A program made the translations under genes and the position numbers. Below are positions 10,646 through 21,070 of a stretch of DNA of 64,000 nt, piece by piece. Where the stretch lies: contig CM067298.1 of assembly GCA_034231615.1 (NCBI GenBank), positions 33,176,127 to 33,240,126 of the forward strand, in the 5' to 3' direction. Source of the stretch: Meghimatium bilineatum (taxonomy: Eukaryota > Mollusca > Gastropoda > Stylommatophora > Philomycidae). The notes beneath the pieces are model-generated. The model worked only from the letters and a program-made list of their open reading frames with translations, searched no databases and was not told the origin of the DNA. Within the stretch, counting starts at the first letter, position 1; each line of letters begins with the position of its first letter.

Positions 10646-12374
10646 TTGACGTAACATACTAATAGATGTGCTAATATGTAGAAAAGTTGATCTGAGGTGC
10701 GGATCCTGGACGTCTGAGTTCAGAACAATAGCACCTGACCTGCCACAAGGATCTCCTCTGTCCCCGGTGCTGTTTAATGTGTATACGTTGAGAATTGCTC
10801 AATTGCAAACCTCAAGAAATTGTAGAGTTATAACATAAGATGATGATATCCTACTATACAACATGGGCAGGAACAGAACAGATATCGCTGTCAGCGTACA
10901 TAGTGGACTAGATCAATTGTCGATATGATGGAGAACATACAACGCTGTGATAAATCCCTCGAAATCAAAGGTAGTCTGGTACTCCTTAAATAATAATCTG
11001 GTCAGTGACACACTGCCAGCTGTCAGTTGCATGGGCTCATCCATTGAAATAGAACATGACCTTTAATATCGCGGGATAACTTTTGATAGAAGTCTCTCAT
11101 TCAACAAACACATCACAAATATGATTCAGAAGGCTAGAAGAGGGATCAATTTTATCAAGGTTATGGCGACCTTTGACACGCAGCAACTGGTACTGTTTAT
11201 GCTTCTACAAGTGCTGGTGCTATGTGTCCTAGATTATGGCATTGGCCTACTAACACTGTCACAGACAGAAGTCGATATATTGGAAAGAGTCCAAAATAAG
11301 GCAATGAGAGTGGTACTGGGGTGTACTAGGGATACATCCATCTTTGCTATGAGAATTCTGCTTGATCTCCCCAGCATTAGCGTGCTACATCAGGTAGCAC
11401 ATATTAGGTCATACCTTAAAGTGACAGAATACAATCACCACCCATTACACCATCGTCTAGATGAGTCAAAGGGAAAACGAGTCAAGCGTGGCAGATCATG
11501 GATGGTAGAGGCTGAAGACAAACTGTGAAGAGTATGTGAATTTGAAGAAATAGGAAAGGACAGTGAATGGGTGGAGGTAGACACTGAGGATAAATCACTG
11601 ACTAAAGTAATAATACAACTAGATAAAGTGTGTCGGACATTAATTGGTGTCAGGGACCACAGTGCATGAACTCGCTCAGCTACACTCGAAACCACAAGAC
11701 ATAATTATATACACAGATGGCTCAGTTAACAGAAACTCAAATAAAAGCAGTTGGGATTGTGTTGCCTACAGAAACGGCGTGAAGTTGGTTGTGAAATCAT
11801 CAGCATATTCCACTGTCACATCGAGCATGAAGATGGAGATAGAGTTACAGCAGCATTTAATTGGTTGATAACTGATACATCAACACACTCAGTAACACTC
11901 ACATACTCTCAAAGTATGCTGCGCAAGATAGAAAAATACATGCTGAGAAAAGAATGGTTGGACTTATTGAACAACCTAGCTGTCCAGAGCATTACATGGA
12001 AATACTGCCTTGGTCATGCTGGAGTCAGAGGAAACGAGAGAGCCGACTTATTGGCAGATAATGCGGTTATAGACGGCACAATGCTGAGATGAGATAAAGC
12101 AGGCTTGATCAAGGAAATAATAAATTCATTTCAAGAGGAAAATTATGTCAATTAGGCTGAAAATATACACATACTGAGAATGTTAGAAATGGGAGTATCT
12201 AGAGGGGAGGAAAGGAAAAGTAATTTGCGTGGAAGGCCCCGAAGATCACGCAATCAACACTTGACCGAGACTCTTGAGTCTACATACACTGGGATGGCTG
12301 CTAGAACGGAGGGCTGAACACTTATGGGAATGCCCCACGTACTGTGATGTCAATTTCTAATGAATAATCAAGAA
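10646..12374 (+). pseudogene. 3' part of the LINE: RT C-terminal half, RNase H, zinc knuckle
   Basis: The plus strand opens with RKVDLRCGSWTSEFRTIAP and LPQGSPLSPVLFNVYT. The catalytic YADD region has become T-stop-DDD, with TAA at 10,836-10,838. The frame 11,121-11,528 carries the thumb and connection region (QTEVDILERVQNKAMRVVLG). RNase H motifs follow in broken frames: IIIYTDGSVN (11,701-11,730), MKMEIE near 11,830 and HAGVRGNERAD near 12,015-12,047. The C-terminal knuckle RAEHLWECPTY lies near 12,310. An AATCAAGAATC tail precedes the right target duplication. Confidence 0.88.
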
Positions 12375-12387
12375 TCTTTTGATTCAT
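12375..12387. other. Target-site duplication, right copy (TCTTTTGATTCAT)
   Basis: Identical to 9318-9330 and directly after the LINE 3' tail. Confidence 0.85.
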
Positions 12388-13970
12388 ATATGTTGTTGTT
12401 TCTAGTAACGCCACTAGTGACTTCCAGGTTCTGTGTTGCTGACATAGTGGAATAAATGCACTTTGTATTCTGCACTCTGTCCTAACTCCTTGACTTTATT
12501 CAAAATATTAGTACATTCCATAGAACTATCACTCGTCCCTTGTGGTCACGTTAACAATCTCTGCCTGTACTTTAATTTTTCTTAACACCTTCATTGTTTA
12601 GACAGTAAACCACCTAGTGTCGTAACCGTCGGCACAAATAAAGACATATTCACTAATAAGAAATTCAGCCTTTTTAAAATGATTCCTTTGACAAGTCCCT
12701 TGAGTTTCTTTGACTGTCACACAAAGTATTATCATTTTACTTTGACCAATGACAATCATGATACTGGTGAAATGAGTCACTAAAAAGGCTGGGTTTCTAA
12801 TTAGTCAGTAGTTCTATATTGCAGACGGTCACGCTTCAGCTCATACATTGTCATCGTGCCCAGTCCAGTCACTGTTTGCGTAGTGTCCGTTTGGATATTT
12901 CAACTACTATTCACGATTACTATTCACGATTACTATTCACGATTACTTGATTATGAAGTAATCAATTTAGCTGTGAATAGAAACTCTTGAGTACATAACC
13001 TTTCTGACAAAAATGTTCGTTGTCTGAGAAACGTGGTTGTGTTAGGGTATTTATGGTTGCATGTTTGGTCTCCAAAGGGAGGAATTCCAGTGCAAAAGTT
13101 TTACTTGATTGTTTTGTGCTACCAGAGCAGAAACATGCACTACTAGGTCAACTATTTCATCATTCTTTTGTCTGATCGTTTGATCGATCTGAAGCAATGG
13201 TACTTCTGGCATTCCGTTTCTTGGGGTTGTCGGAATACTAAAGTGAATACATATGAGAATTGTCCACTGGTTCGCATCTCTTCGTCATCCATTGGAATTA
13301 ATTGATAAAGATAAAAGTAGTAAATTGAGACATGACTTGCATTTGTCTCATGAGTCTGGGAAAACAAAACATACAACGTGACACATAACTGTATGGATGA
13401 ATGTTGAGGGAATGTTCACTGGAGGAAATGTCACGGTATACAGTCATATCATCATTTACTAGAAGTATAATGTATCATCATAGTTCGTCTGGCAGGCCAC
13501 ATGTAGGACATACAGACCTTCCACAGGTGAACATCTTCTACAATCATTCAGAAAACAGGTGATAAGTGAAAAAGGTCAATGCAGTTTTGCTAATCACTAA
13601 TAAATAATACACAGATATGGAAGTTTCGATAACAGTTGTGCATCACAGGCACAACTTTTACATACGACGAATAACAAACTGCGCTTTGAAAAGGTACTCC
13701 GAGAAAAAATATACATTTTTAACACTTTGTGCCTCTAACCATTTAATTTGGGCGTACAGTGGTATATTTTGAAAATGAAAGAAATGATACTAGAAATGTG
13801 TGTTGTTCTAAACACTTATGGTGAAGATGAGGTTACCATGAAAGTTAAGATCTAAGCTTGCACGTAAAGACAAACGACTGCAGAGCCGTATAGCATAACA
13901 TATGAGAACTATGGGATGCTGTATGGAAATAAGATTGAGGAAATAGTATCTTTATTTAATAACATTCGAT
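12388..13970. other. No gene recognised
   Basis: AT-rich sequence without transposon or coding motifs. A short triplicate of TATTCACGATTAC occurs near 12,905-12,945. Confidence 0.5.
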
Positions 13971-13972
13971 AC

Positions 13973-13974
<2 letters not shown>

Positions 13975-14017
<43 letters not shown>
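13975..14017. repeat. (CT)n microsatellite
   Basis: About 20 uninterrupted CT dinucleotides directly precede a LINE fragment. Confidence 0.95.
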
Positions 14018-14019
<2 letters not shown>

Positions 14020-14185
14020 ACCTGTCCTTTGCAGAACGCTGTCCTCGCTGCCACTGTATAAGCCTCACGGTTCTGTGCGAGCTTCCCAGCTTCTTCCAGT
14101 GTCATGTTCAGAAGGTCTTCGATGTCATGTGCCCATCGTAGTCGTGGTCTGCCTCTTGTTCTTTTTGCAGGAACTTTAGCCTCAA
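14020..14185 (-). pseudogene. RTE-type LINE 3'-end fragment, well preserved
   Basis: The minus strand is open and reads VPAKRTRGRPRLRWAHDIED, then LLNMTLEEAGKLAQNREAYT, then AARTAFCKGQ. This is the extreme C-terminus of an RTE-like LINE protein. No upstream part is attached. Confidence 0.8.
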
Positions 14186-14515
14186 TACGTATTGATTTAT
14201 CATTGAATATACCATATATTGACCATTTTATTGACCATTAAATACGTATCCTTGCTATTATCACTATTTAGTAACGGTATTAAGAAAGGTATCGTTATCG
14301 AAGACTTACAGCATAGTCAATCAATTGATACAGTTACCCATACATAATAGTTTATCCATCTTTACCTATGATCACTACCCAGAAAGATCCAGGTAAGTTG
14401 CAAGGATATGAAGTAATGAAACTGTAAACACTGTTGGTTAATTGCTCGAAAAGATGACTGCAAAAATATAATGTTTTCTTGAGATTTGACATACTATTTC
14501 TACTCTCTGAGAATC
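14186..14515. other. No gene recognised
   Basis: Short AT-rich spacer between two LINE fragments. Nothing supportable is seen. Confidence 0.5.
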
Positions 14516-14517
14516 AT

Positions 14518-15302
14518 CATCATCAAGTGACGTATTCTTTCCAGAACGTAGTCTTTCCTATGGATCTCTTGAATTATCCGCGGTCTTGAGCAAGTTGCCC
14601 TGCATCTTCCAGTGACATGCGCAGGCATTCTTGAATGTCTTTTGTCCAACGGTGTCTTGGTCGGCCTTTGTCCCTGTTTCCTTCTATCATCCCCTCCAGT
14701 AACACTCTCTCCATGCCGTCGTGTCTCTTAATATGACCAAAAAAAACTAGCGTTTTCTTTAATATAGTGTTCAGAAGCCAGCCTTCCTGGACGTTAATTG
14801 TTTCTAACACCTCCTGGTTTGTTTTCTTCGCTGTCCATGGTATTCTCAAAACTCTTCTATAACACTTTAATTCAAATGATGTTATTCTCTTGGTCACTGT
14901 TTTATTTAGTGTCCATACTTCACATCCATATGTCGCCACAGGAAATACACATGTTCGTAGTAAACACAATTTGGTTCTTATGTTAGTACCTTGCCATAAT
15001 TTCTTTATCTGTTTTAATTTTGCCAGCGCCATTGCCGTTCTTCTCTTAATCTCAACTACGCAGTCCCCCGAATTGTTTATATTAGTTCCTAAATAATCAA
15101 AATGTGTCACATCTTCCAAATTGCAGTTCTCATGATTAATTTTGGGTCTTGATTTAGTTTTGTCAGTTGCCATTATTTTTGTCTTTTTCGTATTTAAGAA
15201 CTCTGAGAATACCACAGAAAAATAGAGTGAAAATGTAGTATAGGTCTCCGTTGGGCTATAAATAGCTTTAACGTTACAGACTGCCCTTGAACAACCAATC
15301 AT
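14518..15302 (-). pseudogene. RTE-type LINE C-terminal fragment (242 open codons)
   Basis: An open frame (14,574-15,302) contains THFDYLGTNINNSGDC, TYGCEVWTLNKTVTKR, YRRVLRIPWTAKKTNQEVL, FFGHIKRHDGMERVL and GRPRHRWTKDIQECL, in the order of the RTE/BovB post-RT region. A stop at 14,574 interrupts the conserved tail, which continues as FKRSIGKTTFWKEYVT to about 14,518. The RT core and endonuclease are missing. It is among the longest intact LINE pieces in the window, but clearly 5'-truncated. Confidence 0.88.
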
Positions 15303-15304
15303 AT

Positions 15305-15900
15305 CGATTCACGCCTCAGACAAGAATTCTTAGAGAATTAATTATTAATTCTAAACACTAATTCTAATCCTTTTCCTCTCCCCCAAAAAATCTATAAATT
15401 AATTATAAAACCTCCCCTCCCCCCTTTTCCAAAGTTAGTCTATAATCGTACGCAACTTATCTAACGCTGCAAAGGTTAGGTAATACCTCGAAAGTAGAAC
15501 ATAGGTCACAACAGAGACCTATACTAGAGATTGGCCAAATATAGATATGAGGTGATGTTTCAATCTCTAAATACACTAACATGCACACATGAGCGTCTTC
15601 TGTCCCCCTCCCCCGTATTTACGACTTTGTGTTATTCAACATATATATGTCTATAATTTTAAGACACTTGCGTCTCAAGTATAATATCTCTGCGTCACTT
15701 CACAGATTCTTGTTTGTTAATTGGATAGCATTGTGCAAACCTGCATATCATTTTGAATCATTTTCTTCATGTCTATATATGTTTATTGATTATTTCATAC
15801 TTTTGTTATTTTGTTATCGATCATTGTGCACGTTTACCTACGCCATCTGGTCATTTCACATGTTTCAGTATTACTCAAAGTGTTGTCATTATCCTTTTCT
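15305..15900. other. No gene recognised
   Basis: AT- and C-rich sequence with no supportable coding content. Confidence 0.5.
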
Positions 15901-15904
15901 GTGA

Positions 15905-16085
15905 CCATTCTCAAAGTCCTGCAGATAAGCCGGTTGTAGTCTGGAGAACGAAATGCGTTGCGTAAATTTTACGAACTGACAGCGATATCTGCGCGTTTCT
16001 ATCCAGCACATCGGGGATCACTTTGACCTTCTTTGCGATACGATAACCAACCACACCCTGCCCAAAAACTGCCGTAGTCGCACTT
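15905..16085 (-). repeat. SINE family A, decayed partial copy
   Basis: It matches by eye the 3' half of the SINE at 19,307-19,588 in reverse orientation (TCAAAGTCCTGCAGATAAGC, GGAGAACGAAATGCGTTG, GCGATATCTGCGCG). The outer part is diverged. Confidence 0.65.
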
Positions 16086-16221
16086 TATGACATACATAGT
16101 AAACCACAATATTGCTATTATTTCCTCACTTTTAGCGTTCCGTCAACTCACCATGGACTCGCTATCCGTTTCTATTTGGATTCTATTTGTTAATGGTCTA
16201 TTTGTGTATTTATTAAAATAT

Positions 16222-16730
16222 ATACTGTTTAAAAAAGGAAACGCAACGTTATTTGAATCCAGTGTATTTAAAATAATGTTGCGTTTCCTTTTTTTAAACA
16301 TGTACCACAATTTTATTTTACGCAATTAATGTTTCAATTTTGGCATGAAAAACTTTCATACTTTAACTAAACCAAACTCTCATCAAGTCATTCCCAACGG
16401 TCTATTGACGATGTTGGTTTGTCCACCGCAGTCGGATCTGGCGATGCCCGTCCGTAAGAACAAGACGTCTGTAGAGTCTTCTAGCCCAAAGACCAGCGTC
16501 GTGCAGCCGGTTCATGACTGTTTTATCTGAAATTCGACGAGCTGCGCAATTGACAGGACTGTTGAGGACGCAGATGCAAACAGAAATAAATTCCTGAGGT
16601 GACACAGCCGTATGAAGCGGTCTCGGTAAGAGTTGTGACTCTGGGTCTTTCACTACGCGGCCAGTCTGCGATTGAGCCATTAAAATAATATCGCTTCCAA
16701 AGGCGACTAATGGTGCTTATAACCACATTA
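16222..16730 (-). pseudogene. Tc1-type transposon remnant with N-terminal transposase
   Basis: The minus strand reads ISRLWKRYYFNGSIADWPRS (about 16,715-16,660), then, in another frame, ARRISDKTVMNRLHDAGLWA and VLTDGHRQIRLRWTNQHRQ (16,402-16,545). This is the paired helix-turn-helix region and the start of the catalytic domain of Tc1-like transposases. The 3' terminal sequence lies at 16,273-16,300. It is mirrored at about 16,225-16,253, so two TIR-like segments face each other. Confidence 0.75.
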
Positions 16731-17099
16731 AATTATCCTGCAACCACACTTTATGATTGTCCAGTCTGTAAGCGTCAAATGATGATGTATCGTTCTGTAG
16801 TGAGATAAGCCATACTTGCGCAGTTAATTTCCAAATGAATTTATTCGAGGACCGCCAGTCTTTATGGACAGTCAATAATAAGGTTAGAGTGTTTTGTATT
16901 CATTAAGTTCATGGGCATGTCACGAAGAACATGTCACGAATTATTGACAAAAATATTGTTTTGACCGTGACCTCTTTCATGGCCTCAGGATTTACGAAGT
17001 GAGTACAATTCAGGTAATCATGAGAAGTTAATGACCAGGTGGACACATTCGATAGGTTGAATGATGTCCAATCAGCGAATATCTTTGATAAAAGGAACT

Positions 17100-17530
17100 C
17101 CAAAAATGTTGCTTTTCTTTTTTTGAACAGTATATATACTGCTCATTGGCAGACCGGTCGCGCATTGGAAGACCCAGAGTCACAACGCCTGCCGAAGACT
17201 GCTTCATACGACAGCTTCTACTCAAGAATCGAGTTGCATCTGCGACCTCCATAATCCAGTCAATGTTAGCAGCACGTCGAATTTCAGATCAAGGGGTCTG
17301 CATGATGATGGTGAATTAAAGTGCAGCCTACTGTGGTCCTTTTCTTACGGACTGGCATTGCCAGAATCAACTTTAGTAATCGTCAATGGACCATTGGGAA
17401 TGACTGGAGATGGGTTTGGTTTAGTTAAAGCCTGAAAGTTTCTTCATGCCAAGATTGAAACAATAATTCCGTAAAATAAAATTGTGGCAAACGTTTGAAA
17501 TACTGTTGCGTTTTTTTGTGTGAACAGTAT
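17100..17530 (+). pseudogene. Tc1-type transposon remnant, opposite orientation
   Basis: The plus strand reads GRPRVTTPAEDCFIRQLLLK and IIQSMLAARRISDQGV (about 17,170-17,310), the helix-turn-helix part of a Tc1-like transposase. An abrupt deletion then joins it to the element's 3' end (about 17,335-17,530). That end is the reverse complement of the end at 16,273-16,450. It is the same family as the remnant at 16,222-16,730, facing away from it. Confidence 0.75.
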
Positions 17531-17534
17531 ATTA

Positions 17535-19295
17535 CCGCTGATGTGATTGCTTTTATCATTTGGTTAGAAGGGTCATTATCAATCTGGTTCATATCGCTCC
17601 ATTGGTGGGATGGGGGGTCACGGAGACTTGCAGGAGAGCCTCAGACAGCCATTTTGAAATTGTAGGAAGGGTGGCAGACTTGTTGGGGGTGTACACGCAG
17701 TCATGATTTGAACAATAAAAAATACAATTTATAGGGCCGAAGCCTAACAAACCGTGATACACTGCAGAAAAGACAATGACCGTTGTTTAGGCACTGGGAC
17801 GGGGGATGGGCACATTAAAAGTTTATAAAAGTGGGGTGGAGCACATGAAAATTTGAGAACCACTTGCCTAGTGTATCTGCTTCCTTTCTGTGATCTTTTA
17901 ATCTCACAATCTATGGAGGCAAATATGAACTATATCAATATGAATAAGCAGTCTCTGCCTATTGATGTTTACATGATTACAACTTGTGAGAACAGGAAGC
18001 AATTTCGTTGAAAGTGCGTGTTTAGAACGACGGTTCCAATACGTGTTTTGAAAAATAAAAAGAAACTGCTCTTATGCGGGTTCATAAATAATGCCAGTGA
18101 ATAGAAGTGCATGTTGCCATGAAAGCACTGCGTTTCACAGTAGCTGTTACAACTGAGCTAGTATTTAACTGTATGCTGGTGTAAAAGTAATGCAACTCAA
18201 ATCCAACAACATGGCCAGAACCGTGAACGTCGACAGTAATATAAGACATGTGCATAGAAAATGTAAACATGACCTGAAAGGTCCATTGCGATTATTTCCG
18301 TGAATTTCAAATGTTGGCCGTTGCTATTTTTGGCACGTGCCTGTAAGTGTATAAATAATGACCAGTCCAAATTATGCCGATGGTGTTTGTTAAAGCAGAC
18401 GGAATATCTATTTAATAAACGAAAACGATTCTCATTTATGCAGTATAGGCCTACGAAATAAATTCAAAATATAATTGGAGATTTTGAAAAGTGTTGCTAA
18501 ATAGGAAAAAAGTGTTCTATGATGACGCGTAATAACACGTCATTCTACATATAGAGATCATCCATGTTCAAGAGAAATATCACTTCCGGGTTACGGCAGG
18601 AGCCTAACAAGTATACGGTTTTGTATGATGCGCCAGATGTGATGTTTTTAAAATATGTAAAACATATTGTTTTGTGTGTATATATATTCAACAAGGATTT
18701 CATACAAGATATATGAATGAATGTGCACCAGTAACTATGGAGATATTTAAAGTTTTGTTTTGACTGATCTGTGACTTTAAAATGCATTAAAAATGTGTTG
18801 TATCCTGGATGAAAATCGAACTACAATAAAACGTAGGAATATGTGATTACGTATTTAAATTTTCATGTGATTATAATATAAAAAGTGTAATGTTAACCCA
18901 AAGCATTCATCTGCCGTAGGGGTGTGAGATGTTAGCGATCCCACATTTCAGTGGCTCTGCTATATGAGGGCGGTAAGGAACGATGGAAGAGTCGTACTCG
19001 ACGAGACAATTAATCATCTACAAAATCAAATGTGGTTTGCCAAACACATTTCCGTACTTGTTAAATAACTGTGACTCCTACTATTACTGATAAATTAGAA
19101 GTTAAACAAAACCGTCATTCAAAGAATTATGTTCTCAAAACAACATCCATCGTTTTTGCCATCCTATATCTATCACTTCCTTTACCACATAAAAAAAAAA
19201 CAACAAACAAACAAACTCGTGCTTCAGAAATAATCTGTAATATAACAGTAAAACATCCGAATAGTTGTTATTGGTATAATTGTATATTGATAAAT
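17535..19295. other. No gene recognised apart from a half MITE
   Basis: No coding content is supported. A half copy of the foldback MITE (TTGCTATTTTTGGCACGTG) lies at about 18,285-18,375. The rest is unassigned AT-rich sequence. Confidence 0.5.
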
Positions 19296-19306
19296 AGTAT
19301 AGTGGA

Positions 19307-19588
19307 CGCTCGTGTGTTGCCGGGGCCCGAAAGGGGAGCAAAGAATAGCAACACTGTTTATCATCCACGTATGCCGTAAAAGGCGACTAAGGAGGTTATG
19401 GGATGGAGTTGGGTGTCCCATCCCATATAGGGTCAGTGACCCAAAGCCATGCTGAAGTTGGATATGTCAGGCAGAAAGGCGCAGATATCGCAGCAATGCT
19501 GTAAACAATGACACAACGCATTACGTTCTCCGGACTACATCCTGCTAATCTGCAGGAGTTTGAGAACGAATGCAGAAGAAGAAGAAGA
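19307..19588 (+). mobile_element. SINE family A, complete insertion with 11-bp target duplication
   Basis: A 282-bp element starts CGCTCGTGTGTTGCCGGGGC and ends in a (GAA)n tail after GAGAACGAATGC. The exact duplication AGTATAGTGGA lies at 19,296-19,306 and 19,589-19,599. The interior carries a GTCGTAAAAGGCGACTAAGG-like core (here GCCGTAAAAGGCGACTAAGG). No classic pol III A/B boxes are evident at the head. Other copies lie at 23,296-23,574 and 58,386-58,664, with older ones at 24,570, 31,285 and 41,290. Confidence 0.9.
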
Positions 19589-19599
19589 AGTATAGTGGA

Positions 19600-20765
19600 G
19601 GTTTACAATATCTTTAAATGCTAATTATAATTTGTAACCCGTGTGACACATGCTGCTTATGCAGGGGCTCCCATCAACAGAACGTAAGCTGAATTCACAG
19701 CATATAAAGACATGCACATATTGATCAACATTATTACATGCAGTTTTGTTAAACATCTTGCTAATGAAGTTAATAGTATGCCCGTGTGTGAGTGCGCGTG
19801 AATGGATGTTAATAAGTATACATTATTTTTAAAACATTATCTCCTCTGTCTAATAAATTTAAAAAAAAACAATTTACAGGAAAAAAATATAGTGCAATTA
19901 GTTAAATCCATCAAAATAAAATAAGCTAAGTCTGCACATTAAATCATGTAAATTATTTTCATTCTCAGTCTGTCTTTAGTGTTCATAACTGTAAATATGA
20001 TATTAAATATATAATTATTATAATATAACTCATTATATTTCATATGTAAATATAATATATGTAATTCACCATCATCATTTGGCCAACACCACCAGCGGTG
20101 AAATTAATCTAAAATCCTGATTACATCCATTGTTTTTTTTAAAAAAGCGAGTAGGACGTTGCGTTCAGTGAAGTAAAAGTACCTCTCTGGCTTGTCTATA
20201 TAAAGATGGCTGTCGTTGTAGAGGAATTCCACTGTATACCAAATTCTCAGATCTCATTGTTTACAAATATATCCTGACGTTTGATCAGCAGTGAAAGAAA
20301 CTTGCGCACACCATCTGCTACACATCTATTCTGTGACGGACATATTATGATAGACCTAGAAATATTGATCAGTCTATCCCGCACAAATATCACTGCATAT
20401 TTGATCATCTTGACAATCTTTTCAAATAAAACCTGTGTAATTTTATATATATATAATGACCCAAGAGGCGGCGATTGATTCTGACTTCTTATGTGCAGCA
20501 GCGTTGCTTCTGTGGATCTCTCTTTAATGTCAAGAATGCTTCTACCCTCGGCGATATTCACTGCTTTAATAAAAAATCCACTTACTCAGAGGTGGTTTAT
20601 GTCACCAGACCATGTGATACTTTGGTTGAGTCGTCCACTTCTTTCTGTGCATAAGTGCTTCCATGTTGTGAATCTTTATGTGTACAACAACGACTTTTTA
20701 AAAATGTGCCGTGTCCTTGGGATACGTAACCCAATTTTCTTTCGAAGATCCCGTTGGATAGTCGT
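19600..20765. other. No gene recognised
   Basis: AT-rich. A 104-codon minus frame (20,247-20,561) and an overlapping plus frame (20,491-20,811) have no recognisable domain. Confidence 0.45.
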
Positions 20766-20766
20766 T

Positions 20767-21001
20767 GACACTAGAATTAAACTTGGGTGGCTTTGCTCTC
20801 TGCGACAGTGACAATGCCCTTTTCACAGGCAGCGAGTGTCGCCAAACACGTCCAGATATATATAAAGTGAAATTCTTTCCTAAATTTCAGTTCATCGTGG
20901 ATACTCTGAACACCTCTGTCCAAGGCAAGCAGGCGTCGACTGATGTCGCCGGTTAATTGTCTTCTTGGTCTTCGTCTTCTTCTTCTCTCATCTGGGACTC
21001 T

Positions 21002-21002
<1 letters not shown>
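20767..21002 (-). other. Possible unassigned exon or repeat-encoded peptide
   Basis: The minus strand has an open stretch. Reading from about 21,000, a basic segment is followed by QLTGDISRRLLALDRGVQSI and HDELKFRKEFHF, then runs into a low-quality tail and a stop near 20,772. The composition looks protein-like, but I do not recognise a family. No convincing splice sites are visible, and a CT/TA microsatellite abuts its upstream edge. It could be part of an unknown repeat. Confidence 0.25.

Positions 21003-21066
<64 letters not shown>
21003..21066. repeat. (CT)n(TA)n compound microsatellite
   Basis: About 15 CT units are joined to about 15 TA units. Confidence 0.95.

Positions 21067-21070
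<4 letters not shown>

Larger units (their letters stand above)
9331..12374 (+). mobile_element. Jockey/I-type LINE insertion with 5' inversion (twin priming)
   Basis: A single insertion flanked by an exact 13-bp duplication and ending in an AATCAAGAATC-type 3' tail. The left part (9331 to about 10,645) carries endonuclease and the first half of RT on the minus strand. The right part (about 10,646 to 12,374) carries the second half of RT and RNase H on the plus strand. The RT break falls just after motif A (IDLEDAYN, about 9400-9423) and before motif B (LPQGSPLSP, 10,740-10,766). The two parts together make one nearly continuous element. This is the structure expected from twin priming during target-primed reverse transcription. 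Confidence 0.85.

Noticed and set aside
17560..17880. A third hAT-like MITE around the GGGGGTGTACACG and GGGATGGGCACATTAAAAG segments
   Set aside because: Some G-rich blocks recall the 31,817 element, but I could not find matching ends or an 8-bp flanking repeat.
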